64,000 nucleotides of DNA, taken from the NCBI GenBank assembly GCA_025362815.1, contig JANYFG010000066.1:1-64000 (forward strand), read 5' to 3'. The stretch is from Rhodospirillales bacterium (GTDB lineage Bacteria > Pseudomonadota > Alphaproteobacteria > Acetobacterales > Acetobacteraceae). Under the pieces are notes generated by a model. The model was not told where the DNA came from, did not search any database, and saw only the letters and a list, made by a program, of their open reading frames with translations. A program made the translations under genes and the position numbers. Position 1 is the stretch's first letter. Each line of letters opens with the position of its first letter. Of this stretch, positions 49,299-59,186 are shown piece after piece.

Positions 49299-49823
49299 TC
49301 AATGCAGCAAAACATCGCGCGCCTGGTTGATCCGCGCGGCAATCCAGTCCGAACCGCCCTGGTCCGGATGCGCCGCCCGCATCAGGCGGATATACGCCGC
49401 CTGGACCTCCGCGCGGCTGGCCTTGGCGGGCAGCCCAAGCACGTCCAGCGCCTCGGCCCGCGTCATCGTGCCCGGTTTCGCACGCCCACCGGGGGGCGAG
49501 GACGGTCGTGCCCCACTTCCCGACGCCCCACTTCCCGACGCCCCGCTTCCCGAGCCCCCGCTTCCCGAGCCCCCGCCGCCCAAGCGGCTGCCGGGCTTGG
49601 CCAGCCCCACCCAGCTCCACAGCAACGGCCCCAGAAACACCAGCGCGCCCATCGCAATCGCCCCGCGCCCGGTCAGGAACAGCAGCGCCGCCAGCAAAAG
49701 ACCGCCGATTCCTACCGTCCAAACGCCGAACTGCTTGATGTCAGCCACCCGCGCGCCGGAAAACATGCCCAACGCCGTCATCACGGCGAACAGGCAGGCG
49801 CCGCCGAGCAGCAACGGTATCAC
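49299..49823 (-). CDS. Membrane-anchored J-domain protein
   Basis: A 174-residue protein with three hydrophobic N-terminal segments (about 2-20, 33-52 and 56-73), a Gly/Ser/Ala repeat linker (about 78-105) and a C-terminal J domain with the HPD signature (AAHPDQGGSD). It probably recruits a DnaK-type Hsp70 to the inner membrane, like DjlA or the mitochondrial Tim14/Pam18 family, which shares a membrane anchor plus C-terminal J domain. GTG start in a GTGA overlap with the maeB stop. Confidence 0.88.
   Translation of the reverse strand: MIPLLLGGACLFAVMTALGMFSGARVADIKQFGVWTVGIGGLLLAALLFLTGRGAIAMGALVFLGPLLWSWVGLAKPGSRLGGGGSGSGGSGSGASGSGASGSGARPSSPPGGRAKPGTMTRAEALDVLGLPAKASRAEVQAAYIRLMRAAHPDQGGSDWIAARINQARDVLLH
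49510..49584. repeat. 15-bp tandem repeats encoding the J-protein linker
   Basis: Four close copies at 49510-49524, 49525-49539, 49540-49554 and 49555-49569 (GCCCCACTTCCCGAC and variants), with a decayed fifth at 49570-49584. They encode repeated Gly-Ser-Gly-Ala/Gly-Ser on the minus strand. Confidence 0.88.
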
Positions 49824-52153
49824 CCGGGCGTGCCCACCGGCGCGGCCTCATGCGCCTCCGCCAGCGCCTTCGCATCGGCCCTGCGCGTCTGCGCCTCCAA
49901 CGCCGCCACCGCGCTCACATTCACGATGCCACGCGCCGTCACGCTCGGCACCACCACGTGGATCGGTTTTTCCATGCCCAGAAGCAACGGCCCCACCGGC
50001 AACCCATCCGCGGCCGCCTTCAACAGGTTGAACGCGATATTGGCCGAATCCAGCCCCGGCATGATCAGCAGGTTGGCGGTCCCGCCCAGCCTGCTATCGG
50101 GCACCGCCTTGTCGCGGATCGCTTCAGACAACGCCGCATCGGCGTGCATTTCGCCGTCGATCTCCAACTCCGGCGCACGGGCGCGAATGAGCGCAAGCGC
50201 CGCGCGCATCTTCCGGGCAGACGGCGAGTTGGACGCGCCAAAACTGGAATGCGACAGCAGCGCCGCCTTCGGCACCAGGCCGAAACTGCGCACTTCAGCC
50301 GCGGCCAGCACCGTCATCTCAGCGATGTCCTCGGCCGTCGGGTCGGTATTCATATGCGTGTCGCACACGAACAGCGCGCCCGCCTGAAGAATGAGGCAGG
50401 ACAGCGCATAGATCCGGCGAATGCCCGGCCGCAGCTTGATGATGGGCATCACATACAGCATGTGCCGCCACCAGTCGCCGCTGCCGCCGCAGATCGCCGC
50501 ATCCACCTCGCCCACATGCAGCAGCATCGCCGCCACCACGGTGTTGCGGTTGCGCATCCGCTTGGCCGCCGCATCCGCCGGCACGCCACGCCGCCCCACC
50601 AGGCGCTGGTAATCGGCCACCATCGGCGCGAAGAACGCGTGGTCGAGCTCCGGGTCCAGGATCCGCACCGTCTCGTGCAGGTCCATGCGCAGACCCATCT
50701 CGGCCACCCGCGCCTCGATCACCGCCCGGCGCCCGATGAGCACCGGCTCGGCGATGCCGTCATCCACCAGCGTCTGCACCGCGCGCAGCACCCGCTCATC
50801 CTCGCCCTCGGCATACACGATGCGCGCCGGCTCGGCCCGCGCCCGCTCGAACACCGGGTTCATCAGCTGGCCGGAGCGGAACACGAACCGCTCCAGCTCG
50901 CCGCGATACGCCACGAAATCGGTGATCGGCCGACGCGCCACGCCAGACGCAATCGCCGCCCGCGCCACCGCGGGTGCGATCTGCAGGATCAGCCGCGGAT
51001 CGAATGGCTTGGGAATGATATATTCATGGCCGAACACCGGCGCAGCACCGCCATAGGCCGCCGCCACCACCTCAGACGCCTCAACCCGCGCGAGCTCGGC
51101 GATCGCTTCCACGGCCGCCAGCTGCATCGCCATGTTGATGGTCGTCGCCCCCACATCCAGCGCACCGCGGAAGATGAATGGAAAGCACAGCACGTTGTTG
51201 ACCTGATTGGGATAATCGCTGCGCCCGGTCGCCACGATCGCATCCGGCCGCGCGGCGCGCACCGCCTCGGGCAGGATCTCCGGCTCCGGGTTGGCCAATG
51301 CCAGAATGATCGGTCGCGGCGCCATCAACGGCAGCCATTCCGCCTTCAGCACGCGTGGCGCCGACAGACCCATGAAGATATCGCAGCCATCGAGCACATC
51401 GGGCAGCAGACGCGCATCGGTGTGCCGAGCATAGCGCCCCATCCGGTCGTCCAGATTCTCACGGCCCGAATGCACCACGCCCTTGATGTCCGTCAGCGTG
51501 ACGTTGTCCGCCTTCAGCCCCATCTCCACCAGCAGATCCACGCACGCAAGCGCCGCCGCCCCCGCGCCGGAGGTCACCAGTTTCACCTCGGCCAGCGTCT
51601 TGCCCTGCAACACCAAGGCGTTGCGCACGGCTGCCGCAACCGTGATGGCCGTGCCATGCTGGTCGTCGTGAAACACCGGGATCTTCATCCGCGCCCGCAG
51701 CTTCGCCTCGATCTCGAAGCATTCCGGCGCCTTGATGTCCTCGAGGTTGATGGCGCCGAACGTCGGCTCCAACGCCGCCACCACTTCCACGAACCGGTCG
51801 GGGTCCTGCTCGTCCACCTCGATATCGAACACGTCGATCCCGGCGAACTTCTTGAACAGAACCGCCTTGCCTTCCATCACCGGCTTGCCCGCGAGCGCCC
51901 CGATATTGCCGAGCCCCAGCACCGCGGTTCCGTTGGAGATCACGCCCACGAGGTTGCCGCGCGCGGTATATTCGAACGCCGCATCGGGATTGGCCACGAT
52001 CTCCTCGCACGCCGCCGCCACACCGGGCGAATACGCCAGCGCCAGGTCGCGCTGCGTGGCCATGCGCTTGGTCGCCTCGATGGCGAGCTTACCAGGACGC
52101 GGCAGACGGTGGTAATCCAGCGCCGCCTTGCGGAAATCGTCGTCCATCGGCAT
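49820..52153 (-). CDS. maeB: NADP-type malic enzyme with phosphotransacetylase-like domain
   Basis: Oxidative decarboxylation of malate to pyruvate, supplying NADPH. The 777-residue protein has a malic enzyme domain to about 430 (catalytic Tyr in [15 protein letters not shown], Lys in [20 protein letters not shown] for metal) and a C-terminal Pta-like domain ([32 protein letters not shown]). The latter is usually regulatory, not catalytic, in MaeB-type enzymes. GGGGAGA lies about 7 nt before the ATG. Confidence 0.96.
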   Translation of the reverse strand: MPMDDDFRKAALDYHRLPRPGKLAIEATKRMATQRDLALAYSPGVAAACEEIVANPDAAFEYTARGNLVGVISNGTAVLGLGNIGALAGKPVMEGKAVLFKKFAGIDVFDIEVDEQDPDRFVEVVAALEPTFGAINLEDIKAPECFEIEAKLRARMKIPVFHDDQHGTAITVAAAVRNALVLQGKTLAEVKLVTSGAGAAALACVDLLVEMGLKADNVTLTDIKGVVHSGRENLDDRMGRYARHTDARLLPDVLDGCDIFMGLSAPRVLKAEWLPLMAPRPIILALANPEPEILPEAVRAARPDAIVATGRSDYPNQVNNVLCFPFIFRGALDVGATTINMAMQLAAVEAIAELARVEASEVVAAAYGGAAPVFGHEYIIPKPFDPRLILQIAPAVARAAIASGVARRPITDFVAYRGELERFVFRSGQLMNPVFERARAEPARIVYAEGEDERVLRAVQTLVDDGIAEPVLIGRRAVIEARVAEMGLRMDLHETVRILDPELDHAFFAPMVADYQRLVGRRGVPADAAAKRMRNRNTVVAAMLLHVGEVDAAICGGSGDWWRHMLYVMPIIKLRPGIRRIYALSCLILQAGALFVCDTHMNTDPTAEDIAEMTVLAAAEVRSFGLVPKAALLSHSSFGASNSPSARKMRAALALIRARAPELEIDGEMHADAALSEAIRDKAVPDSRLGGTANLLIMPGLDSANIAFNLLKAAADGLPVGPLLLGMEKPIHVVVPSVTARGIVNVSAVAALEAQTRRADAKALAEAHEAAPVGTPG

Positions 52154-52252
52154 CTGAAGCTCTCCCCGGGATCAGCAGACGCAAGATCCACGGGTGAGGC
52201 GTATCACGCAACTGCCAGAAATGCGTCGGCAGCGGTTGCATGGACAGGGATA

Positions 52253-52335
52253 TGCGGTCGAGAAGACTCGAACTTCCACGAGGTTACCCCCACAAGCACC
52301 TCAAGCTTGCGCGTCTACCATTCCGCCACGACCGC
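52253..52335 (-). tRNA. tRNA-Leu (anticodon GAG)
   Basis: On the minus strand the body begins GCGGTCGTGGCGGAATGG and ends CGACCGC plus discriminator A. It has the long variable arm of tRNA-Leu and anticodon stem CAAGC/GCTTG around loop TTGAGGT (anticodon GAG, reading CUC/CUU). The CCA end is not encoded. Divergent from lipB and upstream of maeB on the same strand. Confidence 0.95.
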
Positions 52336-52411
52336 CCAATCCCTCGCCCCCCGCGTTTTACAACGTCTGGTGCGAGGAGCGGGCGTATAGCCGATCAACC
52401 AGCAGGCAGCA

Positions 52412-53077
52412 ATGACCGAAAACGTCGAAACACCAATTTGGCGCATCTCCGACGGCCTCACGCCGTACGAAGACGCGCTGAGCACCATGCGCACCCGAGT
52501 CGAGGCCATACGCGCCGGCACCGCGCCCGAACTCGTCTGGATGGTCGAACACCCGCCGCTCTACACCGCCGGCACCTCCGCCAGGCGCGAAGACCTCCAG
52601 CAACCCGACCGTTTCCCCACCTTCGATGCCGGCAGAGGCGGCCAGTGGACGTATCACGGCCCCGGCCAGCGCACCGGCTATGTCATGCTCGATCTCGCCG
52701 AGCCGCATGGCATGGTCAAACCGCGCGACATCAAAAGCTACGTCTTCGGCCTCGAGGAATGGCTGATCCGCACGCTCGACCGCTTCCAGGTCCGCGGCGA
52801 ACGGCGGGAAGGCCGGGTCGGAATCTGGGTCGCCGACCGCCCGTCCGGCACGGAACGCAAGATCGCGGCGCTGGGCGTGCGCGTCACGCGCTGGGTCAGC
52901 TGGCACGGCGTGGCGCTCAACGTGGAGCCCGACCTGTCGCATTTCGACGGCATCATCCCCTGCGGCATCTCAGCCCACGGCGTCACGAGCCTGCAAGCGC
53001 TGGGCATCCTCGCCACGATGGACGAGGTGGACGCCGCCTTGCGCCTGGCCTGGGGCGAGGTGTTCGAAGGCCCCTGA
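52412..53077 (+). CDS. lipB: Octanoyl transferase LipB
   Basis: Transfers octanoate from octanoyl-ACP to lipoyl domains of 2-oxoacid dehydrogenases and GcvH. The 221-residue protein has [35 protein letters not shown], catalytic K150 ([11 protein letters not shown]) and catalytic C184 ([13 protein letters not shown]). LipA is not nearby. Confidence 0.96.
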   Translation: MTENVETPIWRISDGLTPYEDALSTMRTRVEAIRAGTAPELVWMVEHPPLYTAGTSARREDLQQPDRFPTFDAGRGGQWTYHGPGQRTGYVMLDLAEPHGMVKPRDIKSYVFGLEEWLIRTLDRFQVRGERREGRVGIWVADRPSGTERKIAALGVRVTRWVSWHGVALNVEPDLSHFDGIIPCGISAHGVTSLQALGILATMDEVDAALRLAWGEVFEGP

Positions 53078-53123
53078 TGCGCAAGGTCCGTCAGACCCGG
53101 GACAGAAGAACCGCCGCCTGGCC

Positions 53124-53273
53124 TCAGACGGAAGGCGGCAACTTCGAATCGGGCCCACGCGCCCGGCGCCCCGTGCCGCCCGGCACGTAAACGGAAATAG
53201 CCTTCGCAAGCCCCAGGATCAGCGCCGGCACGACAACCAAAAGCAACACGGCATAGGCGATCATTTCGAGCAT
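53124..53273 (-). CDS. Small single-helix membrane protein
   Basis: A 49-residue protein with one hydrophobic helix (EMIAYAVLLLVVVPALILGLA) followed by a short basic tail (GGTGRRARGPDSK). ATG 53273 is chosen; the frame is open further upstream but runs into an AT-rich palindromic region. It could be a small membrane subunit or an uncharacterised membrane peptide. Convergent with lipB. Confidence 0.55.
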   Translation of the reverse strand: MLEMIAYAVLLLVVVPALILGLAKAISVYVPGGTGRRARGPDSKLPPSV

Positions 53274-53365
53274 GTCAGGTCCATTCGCGTCGGCGTAAAA
53301 TCGCCGCGCCACAGAGCTGGGGCATGCAGGGCGTTTGCATAGAGGCTGGCAACGAAATAAGGGGA

Positions 53366-53495
53366 AGATGTTCTTTTGTGAACAAAAGAACCAAAAAACT
53401 TCATTCAATGGATGCGTTATACGGATATGCTCACAATATATAGCCTTGTGAATAAAGTCTTTTTGCTTCTTTTTCTTCAGAAAAAGAAGAATAAT
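53366..53495. repeat. AT-rich intergenic element with two perfect palindromes
   Basis: The first palindrome is GTTCTTTTGT-GA-ACAAAAGAAC (53370-53391). The second is CTTCTTTTTCT-TC-AGAAAAAGAAG (53466-53489). The 75 bp between them contain CAAAAAACTT near the left and AAGTCTTTTTG near the right, which also roughly mirror each other. The whole stretch is far lower in GC than its neighbours. It lies between the small membrane protein gene and atp12 and may be a dispersed repeat or carry a terminator; no coding potential was seen. Confidence 0.7.
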
Positions 53496-53507
53496 TGACT
53501 TTTTTCG

Positions 53508-54230
53508 CTAACCCGCGCACACATCCAGAAAACGCCCGGCCGACGCCACGTCCTCGGCCACCTTGACCATGCGCTTTTCGGCCTCGTGATCCCGGCCCCA
53601 GAACCCCGCCTGAAACCGCTCGTCCAACGTGGCGATCTCATGCGCCTCACTGGCCGCCAGCGCCCCCTGCGCCACCGCCAGCCCCAGAACCAGGCTGCCA
53701 AACGACGGAACCAGAACCCCAAGGGCCGCCAGCCGGTACGCATCCAGCCGCGCCACCGCCACCGTCAACGCCGACAGCGCCGCTTCGGGTTGCGCCACGT
53801 GCACGATCCCCGCGGTCACCGCCAGACGCGCCCCCAAACCGCGCGCCGCCCAGTCGAGCCAGGGCTGCCACTGCGCGGCCTGAAGCTCGGCCAACGCCAC
53901 GGGGGTCTCGGCCCGATAGCACAGCAGATCGCTTTGGCCGTACCGGGCGATCTCCAGCACCACCGGCCCGGGATCGCGGGCCACACGCTCCTGCGCCGTC
54001 CCCGCCAGACGCGTCAGCGGCAGATCGTCATACGAGATCTCCGCCCCCTTCGTTTCATCCCCGAGACCCAACCCCACCGCCTGCCATTCCGCCGCCACCG
54101 CACGCGCCAGGCGGGCGTTCGCCAAGCGCAAAAATCCGCCGCCCGGCACCCGCACCGGCTTGCCGTCCAGCCGAACAGACCAGCCGTCGTCACCCTCGGC
54201 CGCCTCCGCCACATCCCAGAACCGCTTCAT
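53508..54230 (-). CDS. ATP12-family F1-ATPase assembly chaperone
   Basis: A 240-residue alphaproteobacterial homologue of mitochondrial Atp12, which binds the F1 alpha subunit before assembly. Pattern: KRFWDVAEAAEGDDGWSVRLDGKPVRVP at the N-terminus, AVAAEWQAVG, MPLTRLAGTA-like block (DDLPLTRLAGTAQERV), YGQSDLLCYRAETP, and FGSLVLGLAVAQG near the C-terminus. The start abuts the stop of the AsmA gene (TAG then ATG with no spacing). Last gene of rarA-rluC-asmA-atp12. Confidence 0.93.
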   Translation of the reverse strand: MKRFWDVAEAAEGDDGWSVRLDGKPVRVPGGGFLRLANARLARAVAAEWQAVGLGLGDETKGAEISYDDLPLTRLAGTAQERVARDPGPVVLEIARYGQSDLLCYRAETPVALAELQAAQWQPWLDWAARGLGARLAVTAGIVHVAQPEAALSALTVAVARLDAYRLAALGVLVPSFGSLVLGLAVAQGALAASEAHEIATLDERFQAGFWGRDHEAEKRMVKVAEDVASAGRFLDVCAG

Positions 54231-56777
54231 CTACTTCGCCCCCCGCGTCGACCGCGCCGCCGCCAGCGCCGGCCCGCAGGCATCGCCGCCCCGCTCGCCC
54301 ACCAGCGCCTTGCCGAGCGCCGCCAGCGGATTGCGACCGAATCCACCCAGATTACCCGCGATGTTTCCAGCAATCCCCTCGATCGCGCCGCCCGAATCAA
54401 GCGCCACGTTCGGCTCGCGCATCGGCCCCGCCACGCGGATCGGCAACACCACGCCGCCGATTCCATTGCCGTTGCCGGTCCGCAGCAACGGGCGCAGCCG
54501 CAGTCCCAAAATCTCATCGCCGAGATTGATCACGCCGCCGCCCTGCACCAGCGCCCGGCCGGTATCGAGCACCAGGGCCGACACCACCGCCACACCCCGC
54601 TGCGCATCCATCCGCGTGGCAAAGCAGCGCAGCTTCGTCCGCCCGGCGCCGCCGAACAGGTCCACCGGCAGCTTGGCCACCTTCAGCATTTCCACCAGCG
54701 TCGCCAACAGCCGGTTGTCCAGCTCGCCGTCCGTCATGGCGATCCCCAACCGGCCCGACAGCGTGGACGCGATCGCATGCGGCGAAGCCCCCGTGGCGGT
54801 CAGGTCTGCGGCCACATCGAGCGCCCCGGCCGCGTCGTCGGGCAATCCGAGTGCCGTCAGCAACGGCTTCAACGCCAGGCCCGGCGCCGCGATCGCCAGC
54901 GCCAGCTCCGGCTCGGCCGGCCGGGCGTCCAGCACCAACCGCCCCTCGATCCGCCCCCCCGGCGAGACGCCCGCCCACGGATCAACCGCCAGCCGCCCCT
55001 GCGCCAATTCCACCCGCCCCGCCACGTCGCGATACATCACGCCGCCCAAACGCACCTGCCCAAAAGCCAGACGCAGATCGGAATCGAACGCCGACAGCGC
55101 CGAGACATCGAAGGCCCGATCCGAAAACACCCGCCTGACCGCGGGCGCCGCCGGCCGCGCCACCCCAGGCACGGCCACGGGCCGGGCAATGGAGCTGGCA
55201 ACGGCGCCGGACGCGGGGGACGGCGAACCCACCGCCGGTCGCGCAACCGGCGTCGCCGCCAGCTCCGCGCGAACGACATCCAGATCCAGCACCGCCGACG
55301 CCAACTGCCCCTGAAACGACAGGCGCGGTTTCAGTCCAATCGTTAACTCCCCCGCCAGATCGCCCTGCGCACCCGTCACCTTCAGGTTGCGCAGCGTGAC
55401 ACCGTTGCGGATATCGCCGTCCCGATCCGTGACACTCGCCTCGGCCAAAAGATCGTGCAACGCCGGCAGCGTCCGGCCCGCCAGCCCCTGCAACGCCGAA
55501 AGATCGGCTATCCGCGCGGCCACTCCAAGTTCGAGAGACGAAGGCCAGATCAGATTGCCCTTGGTCGAAACCAGCGCGCCCTCGGCCGACACGCTGGCTT
55601 CGACCGGAATGCGCGTCCCCGCCGCCAGGTCGGTACCCACCGCCCACGAAACCTTGCCCACCCCATGGACGCGGGTTCCGGACATCACCCCATCGAACGC
55701 CGCCGACACCGGCTCGTGCAACGACGCCGCCGTCACCTCCAGCCGTTCCAAGCCCAACCCGGGCCAGACCGAAGCGAGATCCGACGCCCCCGCACGCAGC
55801 ACCAGCGCCGAAAGCGCCGCGGTGCCGCCCCGATCGCTGATCTTTCCCGAAACCGAGATGTCGCGCAGCGGCGGCAATGCCCACCCCGGATCGCGGCCCA
55901 GAACGCGGTCGAGCAGATCGAGATTGGGCGCCGTCGCATCCAGCGCCATCTGATAGCCACGCCCCTCCAATGGCCGCTCCACGGTGCCGGACGCCGCCAG
56001 CCGCACCCCATCGAGGCGCGCCACGATTTGCAAGGGCCACCCCTTCGCCACCGCCTCGCCGCCCAGCAACGGTTCCATCGGCCCGGTCTCCGCCGTCACC
56101 GCCACCGCCTGGCCTTCCACCCGCAGATCGGCGGTGGCCGACACGGGGGCCAGCGCCCCGGCCGACGTCGCGCTGGCCTCGCGGATCTCCACCACCCGGC
56201 TCTGCCCCAGCCGCGTGTCACGCCAGGTGAGCTTGCCGTTGACGATCCGCACCTCCCGCACCGCAAACCGCGGTGCCCGAATATTCGGCGTCTCGACCGG
56301 CCCCGGCCCGGCGGCAGGCCCCGGAGCAGGCGCGCTCGGCGCTGCAACTGGCGCCACAGCCTTGGCCATCGGCGCGAAACGCCAGTTGCTCTTGCCCGCC
56401 GCGTCGCTCTCCAGCAGCAGATCCGGCTCGGTCAAGGTCAGCCTTACGATCTCGATCCGGCCTCGCAGCAACGGCCACAGCGCGAGCTGCGCCTCCACCT
56501 TGCGCAACGTGGCCATCTCGGGACGCGAAAACCCCGGCGGATTCGCAAGCCTCACCCCTTCGGCCTGCAACGTGGGCGTGGCCGAGAACCCGATGCGAAT
56601 CGGCCCATCCAGCGCGATATCCCGCCCCGTCGCGTCCCGCACCGATTCGGCGATTCGCGGCTTGAACCCGTTGGGATCCACGAACAGGAACACCCCAAGC
56701 GCCGCCAGCGCCGGCACGGCCAGCACCACGAGCAGCAGCCACAAAAGCCCAGACGATCGTGCACGACGCCGCGCCAT
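54231..56777 (-). CDS. AsmA family envelope protein
   Basis: An 848-residue protein with an N-terminal membrane anchor (GLLWLLLVVLAVPALAALGVFLFV) followed by the AsmA start DPNGFKPRIAESVRDATGRDIALDG and a long beta-rich periplasmic region. The C-terminal AsmA domain ends with FARNPLA-like LGGFGRNPLAALGKAL. AsmA-like proteins are thought to form bridges that move phospholipid across the periplasm. ATG 56777 is preferred (GGGAG 5 nt upstream) over ATG 56792. The Pro/Ala stretch at about 540-575 is low complexity. Confidence 0.88.
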   Translation of the reverse strand: MARRRARSSGLLWLLLVVLAVPALAALGVFLFVDPNGFKPRIAESVRDATGRDIALDGPIRIGFSATPTLQAEGVRLANPPGFSRPEMATLRKVEAQLALWPLLRGRIEIVRLTLTEPDLLLESDAAGKSNWRFAPMAKAVAPVAAPSAPAPGPAAGPGPVETPNIRAPRFAVREVRIVNGKLTWRDTRLGQSRVVEIREASATSAGALAPVSATADLRVEGQAVAVTAETGPMEPLLGGEAVAKGWPLQIVARLDGVRLAASGTVERPLEGRGYQMALDATAPNLDLLDRVLGRDPGWALPPLRDISVSGKISDRGGTAALSALVLRAGASDLASVWPGLGLERLEVTAASLHEPVSAAFDGVMSGTRVHGVGKVSWAVGTDLAAGTRIPVEASVSAEGALVSTKGNLIWPSSLELGVAARIADLSALQGLAGRTLPALHDLLAEASVTDRDGDIRNGVTLRNLKVTGAQGDLAGELTIGLKPRLSFQGQLASAVLDLDVVRAELAATPVARPAVGSPSPASGAVASSIARPVAVPGVARPAAPAVRRVFSDRAFDVSALSAFDSDLRLAFGQVRLGGVMYRDVAGRVELAQGRLAVDPWAGVSPGGRIEGRLVLDARPAEPELALAIAAPGLALKPLLTALGLPDDAAGALDVAADLTATGASPHAIASTLSGRLGIAMTDGELDNRLLATLVEMLKVAKLPVDLFGGAGRTKLRCFATRMDAQRGVAVVSALVLDTGRALVQGGGVINLGDEILGLRLRPLLRTGNGNGIGGVVLPIRVAGPMREPNVALDSGGAIEGIAGNIAGNLGGFGRNPLAALGKALVGERGGDACGPALAAARSTRGAK

Positions 56778-56883
56778 GAACACTCCCAACATCAGCGGCC
56801 GGGAGCTCCCGACAACACGCCCCGCAGCCTCCTACTACCCAAGCGCGCCCCCGCAAAGAAGCGCAAGCCGCACCGTCATGGGT

Positions 56884-56920
56884 TCAACGACGCCCGCTCA
56901 ACGACGCCCGCTCAACGACG
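56884..56920. repeat. 14-bp tandem repeat covering the rluC stop
   Basis: TCAACGACGCCCGC at 56884-56897 and 56898-56911, then TCAACGACG at 56912-56920. The TCA of the last copy is the rluC stop on the minus strand, so downstream copies repeat the gene end. Confidence 0.8.
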
Positions 56921-57904
56921 TAGCGCCGCCGCCGCCGCCCGCGCCGTGAACCCCATGCTCTTGAACGTGGCCACCATATGCGACGGCAGATCCGCCTCCA
57001 CGATCAGCGTCCCACCCGCCGGGTGCGGAAACGCGATCTGACGCGCATGCAGATGCAGCTTGTCGCCCAACCCATCCACCAACGCCGTGTTCCGCCCCTC
57101 GATCTCCTTGCCGTAAGGCGTATCGCCCAAAATCGGCGCCTCGATCGCCGCGCACGACACCCGCAGCTGATGCGTCCGCCCCGTCAGCGGCTTCATCTCC
57201 AACCAGGCCAGCTTCCGTGCCGCGTGATCCAGCGTCGTGAAATCGGTGATCGCGCGGGCCACATCGGTATCATACGGCCCGGCCACCGCCGCGCGATTGC
57301 CGAGATAGCCGTCCACCCGCACCAGATTGAGGTCGATCCGCCCCTCCACCGGCACCGGCCGTCCCACCACCACGGCCCAATACGTCTTCTCCACATCCCG
57401 CCCCCGGAACGACGACGCCAGCTTGGCCGCCACCCCCGGGGTGCGCGCCACCACAATCACCCCCGTGGTGTCGCGGTCCAGCCGATGCACCAGTCGCGGC
57501 CGATGCTCCGAGCCATAGCGCAAGCCATCCAGCATCCCGTCCAGATGCCGCGTGATCCCAGGCCCGCCCTGGCTCGGCACGCCAAACGGCTTGTTCAGCA
57601 CGATCACATGATCGTCCCGATACAGCACCAGCCTGGTCATTTCCTGTTCCAGCAACGGATCGAACACCGGCGCCGGCCGCTCCGCCACCACCGGCGTGCT
57701 CGCCGGCAGCGGTGGCACCCGCACGCTCATCCCCGGCGCCAGACGCAGATTGGTTTCCACCCGCTTGCCGTCCACACGGATTTGCCCGGTGCGGCACAGT
57801 TTCTGGATCACGCCCTGCGTGGCCGATGGAAAATGGCGGCGAAACCAGCGATCCAGCCGCAGATCGGCCTCATCGGCGGTGACGGTCTTCGTGGCGATGC
57901 TCAT
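56912..57904 (-). CDS. rluC: 23S rRNA pseudouridine synthase, RluC/RluD family
   Basis: A 330-residue protein with an N-terminal S4-like domain (LRLDRWFRRHFPSATQGVIQKLCRTGQIRVDG) and the RluA-type catalytic block RLVHRLDRDTTGVIVVART carrying the catalytic Asp. GRTHQLRVSCAAI lies further on. RluC versus RluD cannot be settled by eye; alphaproteobacterial copies next to atp12 are usually called RluC. ATG 57904 forms ATGA with the rarA stop. Confidence 0.92.
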   Translation of the reverse strand: MSIATKTVTADEADLRLDRWFRRHFPSATQGVIQKLCRTGQIRVDGKRVETNLRLAPGMSVRVPPLPASTPVVAERPAPVFDPLLEQEMTRLVLYRDDHVIVLNKPFGVPSQGGPGITRHLDGMLDGLRYGSEHRPRLVHRLDRDTTGVIVVARTPGVAAKLASSFRGRDVEKTYWAVVVGRPVPVEGRIDLNLVRVDGYLGNRAAVAGPYDTDVARAITDFTTLDHAARKLAWLEMKPLTGRTHQLRVSCAAIEAPILGDTPYGKEIEGRNTALVDGLGDKLHLHARQIAFPHPAGGTLIVEADLPSHMVATFKSMGFTARAAAAALRR

Positions 57905-59166
57905 GTTTTCTTGTCCTGGCGCAGCCTGGACCAATGATCCAGCCGCTTGCCCAGTTCACGCTCGAAGCCGCGATCCCGGGGCGTGTAGAAATTCTGACGG
58001 GCCAGCCCGTCCGGAAAGTAATTCTGGCCGGAGAACGCGTCCTCCTGATCGTGGTCATAGGCGTAGCCCGCGCCATAGCCCAGGTTTTTCATCATCTTGG
58101 TCGGCGCATTCAAGATATGCGCCGGCGGCATCAGGCTGCCCGTCTGCTTCGCCGCCCGCATCGCGGCCTTGAATGCCGTGTAGGCGGCGTTCGATTTCGG
58201 CGCCGATCCCAGATAAAGCACCACCTGCGCCAACGCCAATTCCCCCTCGGGCGAGCCCAGTCGCTCATACGTCTCCCACCCCGCCAAAGCCTGCACCACC
58301 GCCTGCGGATCGGCCAATCCCACATCCTCGGACGCAAACCGCACCAGCCGGCGCGCAATGAAACGCGGGTCCTCGCCCCCCGTCAGCATCCGCGCGAACC
58401 AATACAGCGCCGCATCCGGATCAGACCCCCGCAGCGACTTATGCAACGCGGAAATCAGATTGTAGTGCTCCTCCCGATCCTTGTCGTACAACGCCGCCCG
58501 CTTCGACAGCAGCTCGGACAACCCGGCGGTGTCCATCGGCGTAGGATCCTCCACCGCCGCCAACTGCTCCACGAGATTGAGCAGATATCGCCCATCCCCA
58601 TCCGCCATCGCCCGCAACGTGCCCCGCGCCTCTTCGTCGAGCGGCACGCGGCGCCCAACTACGTCCTCGGCCCGCGCCAGGATCAGCTCCATCGCCGCAT
58701 CGTCAAGCCGCTTCAGCACCAGAACCTGGCACCGCGACAACAACGCCCCATTCAGTGCGAACGAAGGATTTTCCGTCGTCGCTCCCACCAGCACCACGGT
58801 GCCGTTCTCCACCACCGGCAAAAACCCGTCCTGCTGGGCGCGGTTGAACCGGTGGATCTCATCGACGAACAGCAGTGTCCCCTCGCCCAGACGCCGACGC
58901 TTCGTGGCCTCCTCAAACACCCGTTTAAGATCTGCCACGCCCGAGAATACCGCCGAAAGCTGAACAAACTCTAAACTGGCCTGGCTCGCCAACAGCCGCG
59001 CGATCGTCGTTTTCCCAACCCCGGGCGGCCCCCACAGAACAAGGCTGGCAAGGCTGCCCCGCCCCAGCATACGCGTGAGGGTGCCGGCGGGCCCCACCAG
59101 ATGCTCCTGTCCCACCACCTCGTCCAACGCCCGCGGACGCAGGCGATCCGCCAGCGGCGCGATCAT
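57901..59166 (-). CDS. rarA: Replication-associated recombination protein RarA (MgsA)
   Basis: AAA+ ATPase of about 421 residues acting at stalled forks. N-terminal APLADRLRPRALDEVVGQEHLVG, Walker A LWGPPGVGKTTIARLL, Walker B ILLFVDEIHRFNRAQQDGFLP-type block, sensor VGATTENPSFALN, and C-terminal QNYFPDGL. GGGG lies 6 nt before ATG 59166. ATG 59172 and TTG 59178 are in frame upstream but poorly spaced from it. Overlaps rluC by ATGA. Confidence 0.95.
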   Translation of the reverse strand: MIAPLADRLRPRALDEVVGQEHLVGPAGTLTRMLGRGSLASLVLWGPPGVGKTTIARLLASQASLEFVQLSAVFSGVADLKRVFEEATKRRRLGEGTLLFVDEIHRFNRAQQDGFLPVVENGTVVLVGATTENPSFALNGALLSRCQVLVLKRLDDAAMELILARAEDVVGRRVPLDEEARGTLRAMADGDGRYLLNLVEQLAAVEDPTPMDTAGLSELLSKRAALYDKDREEHYNLISALHKSLRGSDPDAALYWFARMLTGGEDPRFIARRLVRFASEDVGLADPQAVVQALAGWETYERLGSPEGELALAQVVLYLGSAPKSNAAYTAFKAAMRAAKQTGSLMPPAHILNAPTKMMKNLGYGAGYAYDHDQEDAFSGQNYFPDGLARQNFYTPRDRGFERELGKRLDHWSRLRQDKKT

Positions 59167-59186
59167 GCTCATCCCCAAAACATAAG

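Noticed and set aside
49850-52390. 846-codon plus-strand open frame opposite maeB
   Set aside because: Antisense shadow of maeB with Arg/His-rich, non-protein-like composition.
53586-55346. 586-codon plus-strand open frame opposite atp12 and asmA
   Set aside because: Spans two genes on the other strand and has Arg/Pro/Gln-rich shadow composition.
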